64,000 nt of DNA, from the NCBI RefSeq assembly GCF_002196705.1, contig NZ_NADJ01000033.1:62001-126000 (forward strand), written 5' to 3'. A model generated the notes under the pieces. It had not been told where the DNA came from. It ran no database searches and saw nothing but the letters and a program-made list of their open reading frames with translations. Shown in pieces: positions 59,421 to 64,000 of this stretch. Every line of letters begins with the position of its first letter. Position 1 is the first letter of the stretch. A program made the translations under genes and the position numbers. This stretch comes from Desulfosporosinus sp. FKB. Lineage in GTDB: Bacteria; Bacillota; Desulfitobacteriia; Desulfitobacteriales; Desulfitobacteriaceae.

Positions 59421-61412
59421 TTGATAGTCAAACGGGCAGATAAAGCCGGGTTCTGTTTTGGCGTAAAACGTGCTTTAGATATGGCAGAGCGAACCGTTGA
59501 AACATCGTCGGCAGTATCTCTTGGACCATTGATCCATAACCAACAGGTTGTGAAACGATTAGAAGAGCGAGGAATCCGAGTTATTAATGGGCTGGAAGAA
59601 GTAAAAGTCATCCAGGCTTTAATTATTCGGTCCCATGGCGTAGCTCCTTGTGTCTATCAGGAGGCGGAGAAAAAAGGTCTCAAGATCGTCGATGCTACCT
59701 GTCCCTTTGTGCAAAAAGCTCAGCGCTTAGCAGCTGAATCAGCTCAAAAAGGACAGCAGGTTATTGTCATCGGAGACAAACTCCATCCGGAAGTACAGGG
59801 AATTCTGGGCTGGGCCGGTGTACAAGCTATCCCAATCCAGACAGTAGAGGAGGCTCGTGAGCTTCCTGTTTACCCTCAGCTAGCAGTTTTAGCCCAAACG
59901 ACTCAGTTGGCGGAAAGTTTTACCGAGATCGTCGAGGAATTAAAACATCATTCGGAGCATTTAACCGTTCATGATACAATTTGCAATGCTACAGCAGAAC
60001 GTCAGAAGGCCGCCCGTGAGTTAGCGGGACTTGTTGACATTATGGTTGTTGTCGGTGGGCGTAACAGTGCCAATACACGTAAATTAGCAAGCATCTGTGC
60101 CGAAAGCACAAAAACCTATCTTATCGAAACAGCGGATGAATTAGAACCTGACTGGTTTGCCGAAGCCAAGAGTGCGGGCTTGACCGCCGGAGCTTCGACT
60201 CCAGATTGGATAATTGAGGAGGTTTTTAAGAAAATGTCGGAAATGAATGATGACGGAATGGACATGGCCAGTTGGGACGCTGGTTTTCAGGAACTTCATC
60301 TTGGAGCTCAAGTCACGGGAAAGGTTGTTAAAATTACGAATGATGAGGTCTTCGTGGATATCGGCTGGAAGTCCGAGGGTGTAATCCCTTTATCAGAGCT
60401 AAAGGTAACACGCCAAACAAACCCGGGAGATGTGGTTTCGATTGGCGATGAAATAACGGCGGTTGTTATCCGTGTGGAGAACTCAGAAGGGCATACTGTC
60501 CTTTCAAAACGTAAAGCTGACGAAGCAAATGCTCAGGAATACCTCAAGAAATTAGCAGAAAGTAAGGAAGAAATTCAGGCTAAAGTCATTGAAGTGGTTA
60601 AAGGCGGTTTGGTTGTTGATGTGGGAATGCGCGGTTTTGTCCCGGCATCCCAGATACAATTAGGCTATGTTGAAGACTTAAATCAATTCTTAGGGCAAAC
60701 CCTGCGTTTGCGAATGTTGGAGTTTGAACCAGCTAAACGAAAAGTTATTCTCTCCCAAAAGAGTATTTTGGAAGAAGAAAAAGCAGAAAAACGGAAACAT
60801 CTGTTGGAAACTCTCCAAGAAGGTGACATTGTTACGGGAGAAGTTCGCAGAATGGCCGATTTTGGCGTCTTTATTGATATCGGCGGGCTTGATGGACTCC
60901 TTCACATCTCAGATATGGCTTATTCGAGGATAAAGCATCCATCAGAGATTTTGAATGTTGGGGATAGGGTCGAAGTTCAAGTCTTAAAGCTTGACCAGGC
61001 AGCCGGCAAGATTTCCTTGGGTTTGAAACAACTTAAAGAAAGCCCTTGGGCCCAAGCCGTACAAAAATATCCCGTGGGATCGACGGTAACGGGAAAAGTT
61101 GTACGTATTGTAACCTTTGGCGCTTTTGTACAGCTTGAGGATGGCGTGGACGGATTGATACATATCTCCCAAATATCCAACAGGCGTATCAATAAAGTTG
61201 AAGAGGTACTTAAAGTGGGAGATATGGTCAATGCTAAGGTTATTGAATGTAACCCTGAAGCAAAACGGATCAGCCTTAGCATTCGCGAAGCAGCTGCAGA
61301 CGCTGATAAAGCTCAGGATCAACAGGCTATGGCTGAACAACCGGAGGTTAAAGCCATGACCATTGGAGACGCAGTAGGCGAAAAGCTTTCCTCGGAAAAT
61401 AATAACGAGTAA
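59421..61412 (+). CDS. ispH: Bifunctional IspH (HMBPP reductase)/ribosomal protein S1 fusion
   Basis: 663 aa from TTG 59421, nine bases after GGAGGG. Residues 1-280 are IspH: GFCFGVKRAL near 10-19 with the first cluster Cys, RSHGVAP, VDATCPFV with the second Cys, and CNATAERQ with the third. Residues about 290-650 hold four S1 RNA-binding repeats, e.g. TGEVRRMADFGVFIDIGGLDGLLHISDM and TGKVVRIVTFGAFVQLEDGVDGLIHISQ. IspH makes IPP/DMAPP, and S1 helps the ribosome bind mRNA. Such fusions are known in clostridia; here both halves look intact. A cytosolic protein. Confidence 0.93.
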   Translation: MIVKRADKAGFCFGVKRALDMAERTVETSSAVSLGPLIHNQQVVKRLEERGIRVINGLEEVKVIQALIIRSHGVAPCVYQEAEKKGLKIVDATCPFVQKAQRLAAESAQKGQQVIVIGDKLHPEVQGILGWAGVQAIPIQTVEEARELPVYPQLAVLAQTTQLAESFTEIVEELKHHSEHLTVHDTICNATAERQKAARELAGLVDIMVVVGGRNSANTRKLASICAESTKTYLIETADELEPDWFAEAKSAGLTAGASTPDWIIEEVFKKMSEMNDDGMDMASWDAGFQELHLGAQVTGKVVKITNDEVFVDIGWKSEGVIPLSELKVTRQTNPGDVVSIGDEITAVVIRVENSEGHTVLSKRKADEANAQEYLKKLAESKEEIQAKVIEVVKGGLVVDVGMRGFVPASQIQLGYVEDLNQFLGQTLRLRMLEFEPAKRKVILSQKSILEEEKAEKRKHLLETLQEGDIVTGEVRRMADFGVFIDIGGLDGLLHISDMAYSRIKHPSEILNVGDRVEVQVLKLDQAAGKISLGLKQLKESPWAQAVQKYPVGSTVTGKVVRIVTFGAFVQLEDGVDGLIHISQISNRRINKVEEVLKVGDMVNAKVIECNPEAKRISLSIREAAADADKAQDQQAMAEQPEVKAMTIGDAVGEKLSSENNNE

Positions 61413-61499
61413 TAGTGTTCACTGGTATAAAAATCTTGGTTTCGAAATGACTTCTTGCTCATAAATGCAGGGAGTCATTTCCTTCTACAAAACAGGAAG

Positions 61500-62663
61500 G
61501 TGATTAAACTGGTTAAACGGCGACCGATTTCACCTATTGATTTCCCTATTTTATTTTTAACCCTGGTGCTTCTCGCTTTTGGCTTAATTATGGTTTTGGA
61601 CGCCGGGGCTGTCCTTGGTTTTAATGCAACTCAAAATTCCTATTATTATGTACTGCAGCAGCTTAAATGGGTTTGTATCGGCGGCGTCTTTGCGGCTCTT
61701 GCTATCAAACTGCCTTACAACTTCTGGCGCCGCTTTGCAGGGTTGGGAATTCTCGTGAGCGTGTTGCTGCTCATTGCTGTTATCTTCACAGGAGCCGGGA
61801 TCGCTGCTAAAGGTTCAGCCCGCTGGATCTCATTTGCCGGCTTAAAAATTCAACCTTCAGAAATCACTAAATTGACGCTTGTTCTTTTTTACGCCCATAT
61901 TTTGGATCGTTATCCGATTAAAAAGGGGAAAGACTGGCGTGTGCCTTTAGGAATACTTTTGCCCCTTACCGGTGTGGTTTTAGCTCTCGTTTACAAACAG
62001 CCGGACCTTGGAACGGTTATGGTCTTGGGCCTGACAAGCGCCGTTATGCTGCTGCAGACGGAGCTCCCGACTCTGTGGTTTGTAGCTGCAGTACCTGCTC
62101 TCGGACTGCCCCTGATGTATTTTATTCATGGCTACCAATGGCAGCGAATTTTAGTTTGGCTTAATCCCTGGAAATATGCCAGCGATATTGGTTATCAAAT
62201 TACGAACGCCGAGATAGCCTTCGGTTCAGGCGGTTTGTTTGGGGTAGGTTTGGGAAGGAGTTTGCAGAAGTATGGGTTTCTTCCCGAAAATCATACGGAT
62301 ATGATTTTTGCTATGGTTGGTGAAGAATTAGGGCTTGTCGGAACCTTTTTGCTGATTGCTCTCTTCGCAGTTCTCTTTGCCCGCGCCTTTTATGTTATTC
62401 GGGGATGTCCGGATCGTTTTGGCCGCCTTTTAGGTTTTGGCTTAATCTCTTCCCTGGCTATTCAAACGGCAATTAACCTCTCCGTTGTAACTGGTGTTTT
62501 ACCCGTTACCGGAATAACCCTGCCCTTGATTTCTTACGGGGGGAGCTCCTTGGTTATCACGTTGACCGAACTAGGCATGATCTTAAACGTCAGTCGTTAT
62601 TGCCAAAAATCCCAAAGTAACAATAAAAGTAATAATCCAGGGATATCCAACGTCCCGGTGTAA
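61500..62663 (+). CDS. SEDS-family peptidoglycan polymerase (FtsW/RodA/SpoVE)
   Basis: About 388 aa. About ten membrane segments. Signatures: GSARWISFAGLKIQPSEITKL near 100-120, the VYKQPDLGTVMV stretch, and GITLPLISYGGSSLVITLTELGMI near the C-terminus. The start is uncertain: the ribosome site GGAAGGTG lies over a GTG at 61500, a CTG at 61509 has better spacing, and TTG 61455 is open. SEDS proteins polymerise glycan strands from lipid II with a class B PBP. FtsW, RodA and SpoVE cannot be told apart here. Confidence 0.88.
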   Translation: MIKLVKRRPISPIDFPILFLTLVLLAFGLIMVLDAGAVLGFNATQNSYYYVLQQLKWVCIGGVFAALAIKLPYNFWRRFAGLGILVSVLLLIAVIFTGAGIAAKGSARWISFAGLKIQPSEITKLTLVLFYAHILDRYPIKKGKDWRVPLGILLPLTGVVLALVYKQPDLGTVMVLGLTSAVMLLQTELPTLWFVAAVPALGLPLMYFIHGYQWQRILVWLNPWKYASDIGYQITNAEIAFGSGGLFGVGLGRSLQKYGFLPENHTDMIFAMVGEELGLVGTFLLIALFAVLFARAFYVIRGCPDRFGRLLGFGLISSLAIQTAINLSVVTGVLPVTGITLPLISYGGSSLVITLTELGMILNVSRYCQKSQSNNKSNNPGISNVPV

Positions 62664-62720
62664 ACTTTTTCTAACTGGGAATAATAAGTCTAGGTTTTCC
62701 CATTAGAGGAGGAGTTCCCG

Positions 62721-63359
62721 GTGAATTTTCCTTTTGGAGAATGGATTCTCTTAGGTATAACCCTGGTAACCTTTGTTGAAAAGCAACGATCACGCTGGTT
62801 TTTTCTGAAATTATCGGCCATCTGGCTCGGAGGAAAGCTTTTTGAGATAATGCTCAGTTCATCAAGTGTTTGGCATTACCATTATGCTCGGCTGGCCGTT
62901 ATCCTCTACCTGGGCGGTTATGCCTGGAAACGTGCTCGGCGCAGAGTTTGGCCTCTGGTTTTAACAAGCTTTGTCATAAGTATAGAAACCTTATTCCTTG
63001 TCAATGATCCTGGAGTACTTCCTTTCAGTTCTTGGCTTTTTGCCCTTGCTCTTGTGTCAGTTGCCTGGTTAACTGCGAAATCCTATTGGGGAACAGTCTT
63101 GGCCTTAGTTGGGAGTGTTCTCTGGGATCAAGGTTTAGAACGATTTGTCTATGAGGGGATCCTCAGGCACGTAGATTTACCAGACCCTTTCATATGGAAC
63201 TTTGGAGCACTTTTCTTAACGGTTTGGGCAGGATTGCTCTTAGCTTTAAAATGGAGGGCTAATGCACACGAAGTAAGGGTAATTCCTGCTCTCGATAGTC
63301 TAATGTCTGCCCGAGACGAAGGCACTTTTGATCCTTCAAAGGACCAGGATCTCAGGTAG
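62721..63359 (+). CDS. Hypothetical polytopic membrane protein
   Basis: 212 aa, GTG start behind GAGGAGGAG. Five or six hydrophobic helices spread evenly, interspersed with Arg/Lys clusters (KRARRR near 73) and ending in a polar cytoplasmic tail (about 180-212). No family recognised. It lies between a SEDS polymerase and a radical-SAM gene, so a cell-envelope role is possible but not shown. Confidence 0.65.
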   Translation: MNFPFGEWILLGITLVTFVEKQRSRWFFLKLSAIWLGGKLFEIMLSSSSVWHYHYARLAVILYLGGYAWKRARRRVWPLVLTSFVISIETLFLVNDPGVLPFSSWLFALALVSVAWLTAKSYWGTVLALVGSVLWDQGLERFVYEGILRHVDLPDPFIWNFGALFLTVWAGLLLALKWRANAHEVRVIPALDSLMSARDEGTFDPSKDQDLR

Positions 63360-63446
63360 CATGTCCAATCTAAATATAGTATACTGTAAGGCAGTAAAGG
63401 ACTGGGATAATATTCCCTGCTCTGATTGCTTAGGAGGATGGAACGT

Positions 63447-64000
63447 TTGGTTAAAGGTCTGGTGATTGCGGGGGTTAGCCCAGGCAGTATTGCAGAAGAA
63501 ATGGAGATTCAGGTCGGAGATCGGGTTCTGGCTGTAAATGGTGAAGAATTGAGAGATGTTATCGATTTTCAGTATGGCATTTCTGAAGAGGAATTTACGT
63601 TACTTATTGAAAAAGGTAATGGCGAAGAATGGGAATTGGAAATCGAAAAGGGTCCGGGGGAATTTTTAGGTATAGACGTTGAAACCATTAGCTCAGAAGG
63701 AACGAAACTCTGTTGTAATAATTGTACCTTTTGCTTTGTAGCTCAAATGCCACAGGGGATGCGGGCTACACTTTATGATAAAGATGATGATTATCGGCTT
63801 TCCATGACTCAGGGGAGTTTCATTACTCTTTCGAATTTGAGTGATGAAGAAATCAAGAGGATTATTGACTTTCATCTTAGCCCGCTCTATATTTCGATTC
63901 ATGCTTGGAATCCGGAAGTACGTGTCAAGCTAATGAAGAATCCACAGGCCGGGAAACTTCCTCAGCAGATTCAACGTCTAACGAAGGCAGGCATTGCTAT
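63447..64000 (+). CDS. PDZ-domain radical SAM protein of the DUF512 family (3'-truncated by the window end)
   Basis: At least 184 codons, open to the window edge. TTG at 63447 lies nine bases after AGGAGG; an in-frame ATG at 63438 touches it. PDZ domain (about 1-75: GVSPGSIAEEMEIQVGDRVLAVNGEEL), then the radical-SAM CxxxCxxC in LCCNNCTFCF near 91-100, QMPQGMRATLYDKDDDYRLS and the strand YISIHAWNPEVRVKLMKN. The family pairs a PDZ and radical SAM core with a C-terminal DUF512; function is not established. The remainder lies beyond 64000. Confidence 0.88.
   Translation, partial: MVKGLVIAGVSPGSIAEEMEIQVGDRVLAVNGEELRDVIDFQYGISEEEFTLLIEKGNGEEWELEIEKGPGEFLGIDVETISSEGTKLCCNNCTFCFVAQMPQGMRATLYDKDDDYRLSMTQGSFITLSNLSDEEIKRIIDFHLSPLYISIHAWNPEVRVKLMKNPQAGKLPQQIQRLTKAGIA

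Noticed and set aside
1-64000. CRISPR array, prophage or restriction/defence island
   Set aside because: No direct-repeat/spacer array, integrase, phage structural gene or recognised defence gene was found in either strand.

Overview
This window looks like chromosome of an anaerobic, endospore-forming, low-to-mid GC Firmicute, most likely of the Desulfosporosinus/Desulfitobacterium (Peptococcaceae) lineage. Pointers are an alpha/beta-type SASP gene, ytfJ and spmAB, an IspH-S1 fusion protein (a clostridial trait), a membrane-bound uptake [NiFe] hydrogenase, a lactate permease/lactate oxidase locus, and an FMN riboswitch in front of an impX-type transporter. Species is inferred from gene content only. 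No prophage, CRISPR array, rRNA or intact transposase gene was seen; nearly all genes look intact and most lie on the + strand. LAYOUT. 0-4.2 kb: nucleoside-phosphorylase-like gene, a WecA/TagO glycophospholipid transferase, a GH18 glycosidase, a metallo-beta-lactamase-fold hydrolase, a small Cys-rich protein and a SASP. 4.2-12 kb: a DRTGG/CBS/hotdog regulator, dnaE, coaD, a DUF2007-like gene, accD-accA and a lone tRNA-Leu(CAA) with its own promoter and terminator. 12-21 kb: a two-component system, an NhaC antiporter, polA-mutM and a pentapeptide-repeat protein. 21-24 kb (minus strand): an NlpC/P60 hydrolase, impX under an FMN riboswitch, and a DUF2892 protein. 24-31 kb: signal peptidase I, a HAD phosphatase, a sporulation group (DUF2953, ytfJ, spmA, spmB), two glycosyltransferases and rluB. 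32-40 kb: the lactate locus (lctP, a glcD-like and a glcF-like gene, a FadR-type GntR regulator) with two matching operators, then a multi-cluster ferredoxin and a PAP2 phosphatase. 40-48 kb: an HI0933 flavoprotein and the aromatic amino acid group hutP-like, aroH, aroF, tyrA, aroA and an azlC-like gene. 48-54 kb: ktrB-ktrA potassium uptake and miscellaneous genes. 54-57.6 kb: a three-gene [NiFe] hydrogenase operon closed by a strong terminator. 57.9-64 kb: cmk, plsC, ispH-rpsA fusion, a SEDS-family gene, a membrane protein and a PDZ/radical-SAM gene cut by the window end. HOW IT FITS TOGETHER. LctP would import lactate, the GlcD/GlcF-like pair would oxidise it, and the GntR protein probably senses it through the two shared operators. 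The uptake hydrogenase would feed H2 electrons through its b-type cytochrome. The aro genes cover the DAHP synthase, EPSP synthase, chorismate mutase and prephenate dehydrogenase steps; a HutP-like putative RNA-binding protein at the head and a terminator-bearing leader before aroF suggest RNA-level control. MOST INTERESTING. A family of six short interspersed elements (about 14.6, 20.9, 22.2, 30.2, 46.0 and 57.6 kb) shares a palindromic right end. The two full-length copies keep internal hairpins through compensatory base changes, so they behave as a structured RNA. Others are internal-deletion derivatives, as expected for non-autonomous mobile elements. They may be orphan IS200/IS605-like (omega-RNA type) or HEARO-like elements. 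A second notable signal is a perfect 11-bp inverted repeat at 27950-27990 that puts a Shine-Dalgarno in its loop and a start codon in its stem.
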